Assembly (NCBI GenBank): GCA_963575715.1
Contig: CAUYTW010000122.1
Coordinates: 1-36,121 of the forward strand
Source: Gammaproteobacteria bacterium
GTDB taxonomy: Bacteria > Pseudomonadota > Gammaproteobacteria > CAIRSR01
Length of the DNA: 36,121 bases
Direction of reading: 5' to 3'
Of this stretch, positions 1 to 7,162 are shown piece after piece; the stretch's first letter is position 1, and each line of letters begins with the position of its first letter. Both the position numbers and the translations under genes were made by a program. A model generated the notes under the pieces. It was not told the DNA's origin, ran no database searches, and saw nothing but the letters and a program-made list of their open reading frames with translations.

Positions 1-32
1 AATTATCGCGGTTAATATCATGTTTTTATTCC

Positions 33-56
33 TATTTTAGTGTTAACAGGCCCTAG
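33..56 (+). repeat. IS982-type terminal repeat, right end
   Basis: This stretch is the inverted copy of positions 719-742, with one mismatch over 24 bases (core TGTTAACA). The copy at 719 leads into a recognisable IS982 transposase start, so this one is best read as the right end of another IS982-type element whose body lies to the left of the window. The two ends face outward from ispF. The family assignment rests on the copy at 719, not on this site itself. Confidence 0.55.
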
Positions 57-84
57 GTTAAAAAGTTCTTCGATGGAACATCAT

Positions 85-120
85 TCCATTAAAGCCCCCG
101 CATTTATGCGTGGGGTGATT
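85..120 (-). repeat. Hairpin element downstream of ispF (IS200/IS605-like end)
   Basis: On the minus strand this reads AAATCACCCC, then a stem CGCAT/ATGCG, then GGGGCTTTAATGG. It is closely similar in layout and sequence to positions 24520-24554, the start of the omegaRNA region before the IscB remnant. It lies 28 bases after the ispF stop codon and could act as its terminator, although there is no long T run. Mobile-element origin is inferred from the match to 24520. Confidence 0.5.
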
Positions 121-147
121 TATTTTTGTCTATGAATGCCTTCAACT

Positions 148-693
148 TCAACTGCAAGAAAAAACAGAAGGCGGCGCTTCCTCCACCATGGCTAAAACCA
201 GCGGTTTCCGCGCCAAATTTGGATGAACAATTAACAACGCCACGGCATGAGCTGCAATACCTTCTTCCCGGCCAGTGTAACCCATGCGTTCGGTAGTAGT
301 AGCTTTGACATTCACCTGACCAACCGACACTTCCAAGTCAGATGCCAGATTCATCCGCATTGTTTCCAGGTAAGGAGCAAGTCGCGGTACCTGGGCAACG
401 ATGGTGATGTCAACGTTCCCCACAATCAGCCCGATCCGCCGTAAACAAGCCATGACCCTGCGTAATAATTCGCGGCTGTCAATACCCGCAAATTCCATCG
501 AAGTGTCCGGAAAATGTCGCCCGATATCCCCAAGCCCTGCGGCTCCCAATAAAGCATCGCAGAGGGCGTGGATTACTACGTCACCATCCGAATGGGCCAA
601 TAGCCCGCGATCAAATTGAATAGTGACACCACCCAGGATCAAAACGCGATCCGATGAAAAACAGTGGGCATCAAAGCCGTGACCAACACGCAT
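148..693 (-). CDS. ispF: 2-C-methyl-D-erythritol 2,4-cyclodiphosphate synthase
   Basis: IspF converts CDP-methylerythritol 2-phosphate to the cyclic diphosphate in the cytosolic MEP pathway to isoprenoids. The N-terminus [10 protein letters not shown] holds the metal ligands D8 and H10, followed by [14 protein letters not shown] (H34, D36 and H42 region), the FPDT loop and the C-terminal [22 protein letters not shown]. An upstream in-frame start would add 14 residues that the family lacks, so the ATG at 693 is chosen. The tail after AVALLIVHP (about 25 residues) is longer than usual, and the protein has 181 residues against about 157-160 typically. The usual partners ispD and truD are absent: the gene sits alone between two IS982-type ends. 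Identification is secure. Confidence 0.95.
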   Translation of the reverse strand: MRVGHGFDAHCFSSDRVLILGGVTIQFDRGLLAHSDGDVVIHALCDALLGAAGLGDIGRHFPDTSMEFAGIDSRELLRRVMACLRRIGLIVGNVDITIVAQVPRLAPYLETMRMNLASDLEVSVGQVNVKATTTERMGYTGREEGIAAHAVALLIVHPNLARKPLVLAMVEEAPPSVFSCS

Positions 694-718
694 GATCAAT
701 TTTCCTGTAGTGGATTGA

Positions 719-908
719 CTAGAGCCTGTTAACACTAAAATAACGTGAACTCGACGTAAGCAGTATGATAAACGGTTGTATTCATTAACTTATAATCTCT
801 AAGAGATCTTACCATGAATACATTAGGCCACATTGACTTAACCAATTTATTCGTTGATGTTGATGATTTTTGTAGAGTTTTTATCCCCGCCTGGCTCCAG
901 TCCCTGTT
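719..908 (+). mobile_element. IS982-type element, left-end fragment
   Basis: The left terminal repeat (719-742, GAGCCTGTTAACACTAAAA core) is followed about 70 bases later by the first codons of an IS982-type transposase. The element is cut at 908, where a different repeat (909-940) begins. No right part of this copy is visible in the window. Confidence 0.6.
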
Positions 909-933
909 ATTAATCTGTGCATTGGTTAGGTGA
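814..933 (+). pseudogene. IS982 family transposase, N-terminal fragment
   Basis: The ATG at 814 opens a 39-codon frame: MNTLGHIDLTNLFVDVDDF continuing CRVFIPAWLQSLL, then LICALVR and a stop. The N-terminus matches the IS982 transposase pattern (DLTxLFxxVDDFCxxFxPxW). The last eight or so codons are read from the foreign repeat at 909-940, so the transposase is broken after about 31 residues and has no catalytic domain. A plausible RBS (AGAGA) lies just upstream at 801-805. Confidence 0.65.
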
Positions 934-940
934 CACTCTT
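909..940 (+). repeat. 32-bp terminal repeat, left copy
   Basis: It begins ATTAATCTGTGCATTGG and ends GACACTCTT. Positions 2676-2707 are its exact inverted copy (32 of 32 bases), and a diverged direct copy starts at 2606. It interrupts the IS982 transposase fragment. This is probably the end of an insertion sequence or MITE whose family I do not recognise. Confidence 0.7.
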
Positions 941-1838
941 GGGGGGAATGGTTCGGTCTTGGTTAAAGGAAGAGGTGGATTAACACCAGAAAAAACATCC
1001 ATACAAGGATATTTCTCGAATAATCAAATGTCTCAGCTCGTATAGAGCTAAAAAACCATAAAATGGATATCTGCTAGAACCCGGAAGATAGCAACCACTT
1101 GCAGGATCTGTGGTATGGCATGTTCATTTTATGGTGCTCTAGCTATAGCGCGATTGCCATGGTCGCTTTGCAACGAAACCTTGTCGTGGAATCCGTCTGG
1201 ACGGTATACTAGATATATCTTTGGTTCATCATTCAGCGGTCGATAGCTAAACATCCATAGCTGGTGCCGAAGTCTGCGTCGCTGCCAGGCATGAATCAAA
1301 AAACGTGCCACCAATTTTTCATTGAAGCTACACCCTGGATGGTGAACGCCTCTGCTGATTCAAGCCATTACATAGAGTGAAGTCGAAACCGGGTCGATAA
1401 TTTTTCGGTTTCGATAGCGTAGTAGGGCGTTCGGCGACAGAGGTTGGTGGTTCGCCCCGTCTAGTGGGGTTTGCGAGCCAAAGGACGTCGCGTTACCATT
1501 ACTTTGGGATTTAGGGTATGCGGTTCTGTCAAGAAGACCCGGAAGAGGAAGAGCAGATAAAACCCGCTGGGCAGTGTCGATGATTACATCGTTACGGGCG
1601 GGAGGGCCACGAACTTTATATGCGTGGAGTACGATAGCCCCTAATCGTCCGGTGGCGATAGCGTTACTGGAATGTTGGCGTCCAATAAATCGCGAACCAA
1701 ACCAGTATTCCGTCGGAACGAAGTTGGATGTTGACCGACTACGCATTAGGGACGAACTCCAATCATGGGTTTTAACCTGAATATTCTAAGTCAAGTTTTT
1801 TTAACAAAGATAATTCTCTGATTATTTAATTCTTAATT
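941..1838. other. Intergenic stretch without a supportable gene
   Basis: About 900 bases between the repeat at 909-940 and the tRNA. On the minus strand 1746-1360 and 1314-1129 are open in one frame, separated by a TGA at 1360-1362, and could be read as one gene of about 200 codons broken by a stop. The product (for example LHAYKVRGPPARNDVIID and FLIHAWQRRRLRHQLW) matches no family I recognise and has no clear RBS. It may be a decayed transposase or chance reading. Nothing else is seen apart from possible promoter-like AT-rich sequence at 1795-1835 before the tRNA. Confidence 0.4.
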
Positions 1839-1914
1839 GGGGCCGTAGCTCAACTGGGAGAGCGTCGTGTTCGCAATGCGAAGGTCAGGGGTTCGATCCC
1901 CCTCGGCTCCACCA
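1839..1914 (+). tRNA. tRNA-Ala (anticodon CGC)
   Basis: The cloverleaf can be written out. The acceptor stem GGGGCCG pairs with CGGCTCC, the D stem is GCTC/GAGC, the anticodon stem is TCGTG/TGCGA with loop TTCGCAA (anticodon CGC, reading codon GCG), and the T arm is AGGGG-TTCGATC-CCCCT. An encoded ACCA closes the 3' end. Two stem pairs in the anticodon arm are G-T wobbles. The gene is the only intact unit within the mobile-element debris of 0.7-2.7 kb and is enclosed by the 32-bp inverted repeat pair (909-940 and 2676-2707). Confidence 0.95.
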
Positions 1915-1937
1915 AATGAGAGTCCAAAGAAGTCCAC

Positions 1938-1964
1938 AAGCCCGCGATACTGCGGGCTTTTTTT
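1938..1964 (+). terminator. Rho-independent terminator of the tRNA-Ala gene
   Basis: AAGCCCGC (1938-1945) pairs with GCGGGCTT (1952-1959) around the loop GATACT, followed by an uninterrupted T run to 1964. It lies 24 bases after the tRNA CCA end. Confidence 0.9.
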
Positions 1965-2086
1965 ATGTCTGAATGTTCAGGGAAGACCAACCACGTTTAA
2001 TTGAATCCAGGGGTAACTGGTGGTAAGTTGGGGTAGCCGTTCTGCGCTTGAAGGAGTTACCCCAAAATGACCTTAACCGATATCAA

Positions 2087-2143
2087 TAGGAGTTACGCAG
2101 TTGAATTGTAATACTTTAATTTTGGTATAGATAAATACAACTA
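2087..2143 (+). repeat. Partial MITE arm (GGAGTTACGCAG family)
   Basis: It begins GGAGTTACGCAGTTGAATTG at 2089, preceded by TA, and matches the left arm of the complete MITE at 3876-4054 through the following TAAT. After 55 bases it is interrupted by a second copy of the same terminal repeat at 2144, which belongs to the IS701-like element. It is probably a MITE hit by a related full-size element. Confidence 0.6.
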
Positions 2144-2572
2144 GGAGTTACGCAGTTGACAAACAATTGCGTTAAAATACAACAATGAATCCTCCGAAAT
2201 GCAGTGCACACGATTACATCCAGTTTTTAATCGCCACCCCGCGTAATTATAGTTGCACGGAGGCTGCCAAAGTCTCCCCGATAATTAACGCTCCTCCCGC
2301 GCATGACGCTTTTACACGGCTTTTATCCCGTAAGGAGCCACAATTCAGATGAATTGTGGCTGGAAGTAGAATCCCTCATCGATAAAACCAAAGGGATTTT
2401 GGTTATCGATGATTCAACTCTTGACAAGCCTTACGCTCGTCAAATCGACCTGGTCAATTATCATTGGTCAGGGAAACATCATGCAACCGTTCCAGGAATC
2501 AACCTGATTACGCTGCTTTGGACGGACGGCGATAGTTACGTCCCCTGTGATTATCGAATTTATACTAAACGA
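2144..2572 (+). mobile_element. IS701-like element, left part
   Basis: The left end is GGAGTTACGCAGTTGAC at 2144, preceded by TA, and the transposase start codon follows at 2185. The right end is missing: the element is cut at about 2572 by a hairpin repeat (2573-2592). Its terminal repeat is the same as that of the two short MITEs at 3876 and 11961, which makes it the likely source of the mobilising transposase. The IS701 assignment comes from the transposase, not the ends. Confidence 0.65.
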
Positions 2573-2602
2573 CTACCGGCTAAAGCCGGTAGGTTTCTCT
2601 AA
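2185..2602 (+). pseudogene. IS701-like DDE transposase, frameshifted and truncated
   Basis: From the ATG at 2185 the protein reads MNPPKCSAHDYIQFLIA and onward to AHDAFTRLLSRKEP. It then leaves frame between about 2330 and 2345, and continues in the frame of 2303 as NSDELWLEVESLIDKTKGIL, VIDDSTLDKPYARQ, HWSGKHH, INLITLLWTDGD and DYRIY. The VIDDSTLDKP segment carries the first catalytic Asp region of this DDE family. After DYRIYTK the coding sequence runs into an unrelated hairpin and stops at 2602. A full transposase would be roughly three times longer, so the gene is inactive twice over: one frameshift and one 3' truncation. Confidence 0.75.
2573..2592. repeat. TAAA-loop hairpin
   Basis: CTACCGGC and GCCGGTAG form a perfect 8-bp stem closed by TAAA. 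It cuts the IS701-like transposase. The same hairpin type (G/C stem around TAAA) recurs at 24525, 27344, 28296 and 36070 and belongs to the IS200/IS605-like end family described in the findings. Confidence 0.6.
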
Positions 2603-2605
2603 CAT

Positions 2606-2707
2606 ATTAATCTGTGCATAAGTAAGGTGACACTTAAAAATTGTGTGATAGGCTGTGGACTGGATCTCCAATTTTAAGAGTGTCACCTAACCAATGCACA
2701 GATTAAT
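2606..2707. repeat. 102-bp MITE with about 35-bp terminal inverted repeats
   Basis: The left arm begins ATTAATCTGTGCAT and runs through GGTGACACTTAAAA. The right arm is its inverted copy with a few differences (TTTTAAGAGTGTCACCT to ATTAAT). Only about 30 unique bases lie between, so nothing is encoded. The right arm is identical to the inverse of 909-940. No target-site duplication is obvious. Confidence 0.75.
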
Positions 2708-2876
2708 AGTTGTTACCACAAAATTAGAAGAAATCTGGTTTTTTTAACATCTAATTCGTTCAAACCAGCCTACCTTTAGCGGGAAAAAGCGACATAATTG
2801 CCGTTCTACTGGTTAAACTAAGCTATATCAAACATCTCACGTTAGATAAAATTAAACATTTAAGAATTAAAATTTA

Positions 2877-3824
2877 ATGAATAATAAATTTCTAATAGAT
2901 ACTTTAGAAGGATTAACGGCTCCTAATAAATATTTAAAAAGCTGTTATATGTACGATGCAACGGGCGATAATTTGTTTCAAGAAATTATGAAACTTGATG
3001 GTTATTATCTCACTCATTGTGAATACGAGATTTTTGAGAAGTATAACGATGAAATGATGACTATTTTTTCTGACAGTACAGAAAAATTTAATCTTGTTGA
3101 GTTGGGGGCAGGTGATGGTCACAAAACCAAGATTATTTTGAAAAATTACGAAAAAAGTCATAAAAAAACAACTTATATCCCAATTGATATTTCAGAAAAC
3201 ATTTTAACGCTACTAAAAAATGATTTGGCGATATTGCATCCAGATTTGCAAATAAAGCCTATAGTTGGCGATTATATTAGTGCATTAAAAATGCTGATGA
3301 ATTCTGAAGAAAAATGTAAAAATGTGGTGATGTTTATTGGTAGTACCATAGGTAATTTTTTGCCCTCAGAAACCGAAATTTTTTTGCAAGAACTGACAAG
3401 CTGTCTTGATAGTGGCGATATGATGCTCATAGGATTTGATTTGAAAAAAAGCCCTTCAGTGATTAAAAAAGCTTATCCTTCAAATATATTTTCTGAAAGT
3501 TTAGTTAAAAATATTTTAGTGCGGATTAATAATGAGTTACAAGGTAATTTTGAATTAGAGTGTTTTGAATACTTTTTTTTTTACAATCCCGTTAATGGCT
3601 TAGGAGAATCTTCATTAATTAGTAAAAAAAATCAAACGGTTAATTTATTAGCTTCTAATACTGAAATTAGCTTTAAAGCATGGGAAAAGATTAGTGTTTG
3701 CTATCATCAAAAATACGAAGAAGCTGATATTGAAATTTTTGCAGAAAAATCGGGATTTACGGTCGTGCGTAATTTTTATGATGTTAATAAATACTTTTGT
3801 AATTCTATTTGGAAATTAAAATAG
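2877..3824 (+). CDS. EgtD-like histidine-family SAM methyltransferase
   Basis: A 315-residue protein of the Methyltransf_33 (EgtD-type) family, whose best-known member trimethylates histidine on the way to ergothioneine. Family hallmarks are visible in order: YMYDATGDNLFQEIMKLDGY near residue 22 with the following YLTHCEYEI, the SAM-binding loop ELGAGDGHKT near 75, YIPIDIS near 99, and FIGSTIGNFLP near 149. No EgtB/OvoA sulfoxide synthase lies nearby, so the substrate is open: histidine, or another amino or imidazole group. Codon use is strikingly AT-rich compared with flanking core genes, and no clear RBS precedes the ATG. The nearest downstream gene is a P-type ATPase of the same composition, now separated by a MITE. 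Recent acquisition is likely. Family confident, substrate not. Confidence 0.8.
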   Translation: MNNKFLIDTLEGLTAPNKYLKSCYMYDATGDNLFQEIMKLDGYYLTHCEYEIFEKYNDEMMTIFSDSTEKFNLVELGAGDGHKTKIILKNYEKSHKKTTYIPIDISENILTLLKNDLAILHPDLQIKPIVGDYISALKMLMNSEEKCKNVVMFIGSTIGNFLPSETEIFLQELTSCLDSGDMMLIGFDLKKSPSVIKKAYPSNIFSESLVKNILVRINNELQGNFELECFEYFFFYNPVNGLGESSLISKKNQTVNLLASNTEISFKAWEKISVCYHQKYEEADIEIFAEKSGFTVVRNFYDVNKYFCNSIWKLK

Positions 3825-3875
3825 AAGTATTGATAATGTTGATTTAGTTGTAAAACCTTTCTACTTTAACATATA

Positions 3876-4054
3876 TAGGAGTTACGCAGTTGAATTTGTA
3901 ATTCTATACAGGATTGAGTTTTTTCTATCATTCTGCGCGGAGGTCGCGTTAGCGACCGCAGTCGCAGAATCTATGTGTAGTATGTAGATGGATTCTGTGA
4001 CTCCGCTTCGCTGCGCGCAGAATGACTTCCTATTTTTCAACTGCGTAACTCCTA
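3876..4054. repeat. MITE of the GGAGTTACGCAG family, complete copy 1
   Basis: The ends are GGAGTTACGCAGTTGAA (from 3878) and its inverse TTCAACTGCGTAACTCC (to 4052), flanked by TA on both sides. A second nested inverted repeat inside (TCATTCTGCGCG and CGCGCAGAATGA) brackets a GC-rich core unlike the AT-rich surroundings. It lies between the methyltransferase and the ATPase, just 8 bases before the ATPase start, and could have separated the two genes from a shared transcript. Confidence 0.85.
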
Positions 4055-4062
4055 ATATAAAT

Positions 4063-6096
4063 ATGTTACCTATTTTACCATTTATTGCTCTGGGCAGCAT
4101 AATTTATGTTGCTGTGAGTGATTTTTATAAAAAACGTTTTGATAAAGCTGAGTTATCTGTTGTTCCTACAGATATAATTGATTCTACAAAAGTATCAGAA
4201 AATTTTGACCCTATTGCTAAAGAGAAAAATGTTAAAAATGATTTGGTTTATTCAATAAGCGCATTAACATTAACTGGCATAGGTATTGTAGCATTATTAC
4301 CAGCTTTAGTTTTAATTGCTATTCCAATCGAGCTATATTTATTTCTGCCTTTCATCAGGCGCGGTTATCTTAAGTTATTTGAAAATAAAAAAATTAGTGT
4401 TCATTCGGTTGATACAGTTGTATCTTTAGTTTTAATAAGTGGCGGCTATTTTTTTGCTTCGGCATTATTCTTTACTTTTTTCAATATCAGCCAACTTTTA
4501 TTATTAAAGACACAACGACAATCTCAAAAAAATTTAACTAGTATTTTAGGTGAACAGCAAAACTCAGTTTGGTTATTTAAAGATGGAGTTGAAATAGAAA
4601 TTGCTATTGATAATCTTCAACAAGGTGACATCATTATTGTGCAAGCCGGTGAAATGATTGTTGTAGATGGGAGAATCACATTTGGTATTGCCAGTATTGA
4701 CCAGCATATTTTAACGGGTGAATCTCAACCCGTTGAAAAAACGATTGATGATGAAGTATTTGCCGGAACAGTTGTCTTATCAGGAAAATTATTTGTACAG
4801 GTGGAAAAGGCCGGTAAAGAAACGGTGGCAGAACAAATTGGGGTCATTTTAAACGACACAGCTCATTTTGAATTTAATGTGCAAACCAGAGGCGAACGCT
4901 ATGCTGACCAAGCTGCGTTACCAACTTTAATTATTGCGGGTCTTACATTCCCATTATTAGGTTATGCGAGTGCGGCAACCGTATTATTTGCAACATTGGG
5001 GTCTAATATGCGGATTATTGCGCCAATAAGTGTCCTTAATGCTTTAAAAACAACTTCAAAGCACGGCGTATTAATCAAAGATGGTCGCGCATTGGAATGT
5101 TTAGCGAATGTGGATACGGTGATTTTTGATAAAACCGGAACGCTGACAGAAGAACAACCGCACATCGGTCGTATTTATACTGCCGCTAATTATGATGAAA
5201 ATACTGTGCTAACTTTAGCGGCGTGTGCTGAATACCGACAGACCCATCCGATTGCTAAAGCCATTGTGCAAGCCGCACAACAACGCAATCTACCGTTAAA
5301 CGCAATCGAACACGCCCATTATGAAGTAGGTTATGGCTTAAAAGTTAATACGCAGGAACAGGTTATTTGTGTCGGAAGTTGGCGTTTTATGCAGATGGAA
5401 CAAATTACTATTCCAATGACAATGCAATCTATACAGGAAGATTGTCAAGAACAAGGTTATTCTGTTGTTTATGTGACGATTAATCAACAACTAGTTGGTG
5501 CAATTGAATTGCTTCCTACTTTGCGTTCTCATATTAAAGAAATTGTTGATCAATTGCATCAGCGTAATATTAAAACTTATATTATGTCGGGTGACAATGA
5601 AAAGCCCACGCAACAATTAGCGAAACAATTAAATATTGATGAATATTTTTCCGAAGTATTGCCCACAGACAAAGCCAATTTAATTGTCGAATTACAGGCA
5701 CAAGGAAGAAATGTCTGCTTTATTGGCGACGGTATCAATGATGCAATTGCTTTAAAACAAGCGAATGTGTCAATTTCATTACACGGAGCTTCCAGTATTG
5801 CGACAGATACCGCGCAAATTTTGTTAATGGACAGTGGCTTGGAACATATCCCTTGGCTATTTGAATTTGCTGATAAATTAAACAGCAACTTACAACGTAG
5901 TTTAATTCTCAGTGTCATTCCAGGGTTTATCTGTATTGGCGGGGTTTATTTACTTCATTTTGGTGTTATCGCGGGTACTATATTATACAATGTGAGTTTG
6001 GCGGTTGGAGTTGGAAATACTATGGTATTAAATGACTCATGCGAAAAAATTAATCAACACAATAAATTAGGGCGTGTTCACAGTAAAGGGGGTTGA
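4063..6096 (+). CDS. P-type metal-ATPase-like protein lacking the CPC motif
   Basis: A 677-residue P-type ATPase. Visible motifs are LTGESQP (actuator, T218-E220), DKTGT with the phosphorylated D356, HPIAKAI (the HP signature of P1B pumps), a MSGDNE nucleotide-domain segment, and GDGINDA at about 555. Hydrophobic segments lie near the N-terminus, before the actuator, before DKTGT and at the C-terminus. There is no N-terminal CxxC metal domain. The CPC/SPC membrane motif expected about 40 residues before DKTGT is replaced by SNMRIIAPIS, so the transported ion cannot be predicted. The ATG at 4063 is chosen because an upstream extension lies inside the MITE. The last eight codons (from 6070) are read from an inserted IS end, so the native C-terminus is lost or altered. 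Composition is AT-rich like the upstream methyltransferase. Confidence 0.85.
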   Translation: MLPILPFIALGSIIYVAVSDFYKKRFDKAELSVVPTDIIDSTKVSENFDPIAKEKNVKNDLVYSISALTLTGIGIVALLPALVLIAIPIELYLFLPFIRRGYLKLFENKKISVHSVDTVVSLVLISGGYFFASALFFTFFNISQLLLLKTQRQSQKNLTSILGEQQNSVWLFKDGVEIEIAIDNLQQGDIIIVQAGEMIVVDGRITFGIASIDQHILTGESQPVEKTIDDEVFAGTVVLSGKLFVQVEKAGKETVAEQIGVILNDTAHFEFNVQTRGERYADQAALPTLIIAGLTFPLLGYASAATVLFATLGSNMRIIAPISVLNALKTTSKHGVLIKDGRALECLANVDTVIFDKTGTLTEEQPHIGRIYTAANYDENTVLTLAACAEYRQTHPIAKAIVQAAQQRNLPLNAIEHAHYEVGYGLKVNTQEQVICVGSWRFMQMEQITIPMTMQSIQEDCQEQGYSVVYVTINQQLVGAIELLPTLRSHIKEIVDQLHQRNIKTYIMSGDNEKPTQQLAKQLNIDEYFSEVLPTDKANLIVELQAQGRNVCFIGDGINDAIALKQANVSISLHGASSIATDTAQILLMDSGLEHIPWLFEFADKLNSNLQRSLILSVIPGFICIGGVYLLHFGVIAGTILYNVSLAVGVGNTMVLNDSCEKINQHNKLGRVHSKGG

Positions 6097-6680
6097 AAAA
6101 TGATACGTTTTATGCTAGACGACGAAAAATGGGCGCGAATTGAAGGGCAACTACCAGGAAAGCCAACCGATAAAGGTGGGCGGGCAGTGGATAATCGGCT
6201 GTTCGTCGAGGCGATTCTATACATGGCCAGGGTTGGTAATCCCTGGCGCGATTTGCCCACAGAATTCGGGAATTGGCATTCCATATACGTGCGTTTTTCG
6301 CGATGGGAAGTCTCCGGGGTTTGGACACGTCTCGTAAAGACTTTCCAGGGAGACGCTGATTTGGAAGAGTTATTTATCGACTCGACCATTGTTCGTGCTC
6401 ACCAACATGCGGCGGGTGCCCGCAAAAACAGTGGCGACCAGGCGATTGGCCGTTCGCGTGGCGGGTTGAGCACCAAAATCAATACCTGCGTGGATGCCTT
6501 GGGTAATCCGATACACTCGATTATCACGGGTGGTCAAGTCGCCGACATCTCTCAAGGGCCAGCATTGGTCGAATCCACCGCCCCGAAACTACGGAAGCCG
6601 TCGTGGCCGATAAGGGTTACGGACAGTGACGCATTTGTTGAAATCATCCTGGCAATAATTTACTTACTGTGAACACGCCC
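6070..6680 (+). mobile_element. IS5 family (IS427-type) element, internally shortened
   Basis: Terminal inverted repeats GGGCGTGTTCACAGTAA (17 bases identical) end at 6070 and 6680, and a TA duplication flanks both sides (6068-6069, 6681-6682). At 611 bases the element is shorter than usual for the group because the transposase 3' part is missing while the right end is intact. The left end overlaps the 3' end of the ATPase gene. Confidence 0.85.
6100..6672 (+). pseudogene. IS5/IS427-type transposase, defective
   Basis: The protein begins MIRFMLDDEKWARIEGQLPG. It includes the N-terminal DUF4096-like part (NRLFVEAILYMARVGNPWRD, LPTEFGNW) and the first catalytic aspartate segment FIDSTIVRAHQHAAGARK. 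Near 6590-6625 the reading frame slips for about ten codons (the expected AVVADKGY becomes SWPIRVT) and then returns at DSDAFVE, destroying the second catalytic Asp motif. It stops within the right terminal repeat, so the third catalytic residue (Glu) is also absent. It therefore could only move with help from another copy. Confidence 0.8.
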
Positions 6681-6715
6681 TAGGATACTACCACTACAAT
6701 TATATTGAATTGACG

Positions 6716-7162
6716 TTAATCAGTCGCCATTACTACTCGTCTTCGCTCGATGTAACCAATATCCGCTACGGAAGCATCCGTCGCGGGGCAGGTATTAGAT
6801 AAACAAGCCACTGAGGCAATCTGATAAACAATAACAGTAAGTGATTTAAATAATTTTAGTGTTTCATCATAAGTCTCTCCTTCTTTGTAGGAGTTGGAAA
6901 CACAGGTTACGGTTACGTGAAAGCCGATATCCGCAACGAGATCCAGCGTCATGCTGGGACTGCATGTTTTCTCCTTTATCGCCTTATAAAGACCCCATTC
7001 ATTCCCAGCTCGTGCCGCCTGCCAGGCCTTAGCCGACAGAATATCCTGCGCCGAGGTTGTTTGTTGCAAAATACTGATAGAAACGATGGAGGAAGACAGA
7101 ATAGTAAGGATGACTAGAATGACAATGGCTGCGATGGCACCGAATCCGCGTTGCAGGTTCAT
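6716..7162 (-). CDS. mshP: MSHA biogenesis protein MshP-like
   Basis: A 148-residue pilin-like protein: a short N-terminus MNLQRGFGAIAA followed by the hydrophobic segment AIVILVILTILSSSIVSISI, then a helix with AKAWQAARAGNEWGLYKAI typical of MshP, and a small C-terminal domain with three or four cysteines. It overlaps the upstream mshO by 4 bases (ATGA at 7159-7162), indicating translational coupling. In MSHA operons mshP is normally followed by mshQ. Here the next feature downstream is the IS5 element ending at 6680, so the operon end is missing. The call rests on gene order and the pilin-like N-terminus. Confidence 0.7.
   Translation of the reverse strand: MNLQRGFGAIAAIVILVILTILSSSIVSISILQQTTSAQDILSAKAWQAARAGNEWGLYKAIKEKTCSPSMTLDLVADIGFHVTVTCVSNSYKEGETYDETLKLFKSLTVIVYQIASVACLSNTCPATDASVADIGYIERRRVVMATD

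Noticed and set aside
1129-1746. Minus-strand open frames that could form one gene with an internal stop
   Set aside because: No recognisable motif, no ribosome binding site, and the composition of the product is not protein-like (rich in R, S, P). Described as intergenic.
3988-4062. N-terminal extension of the P-type ATPase
   Set aside because: These codons lie inside the MITE, and the family begins near the ATG at 4063.
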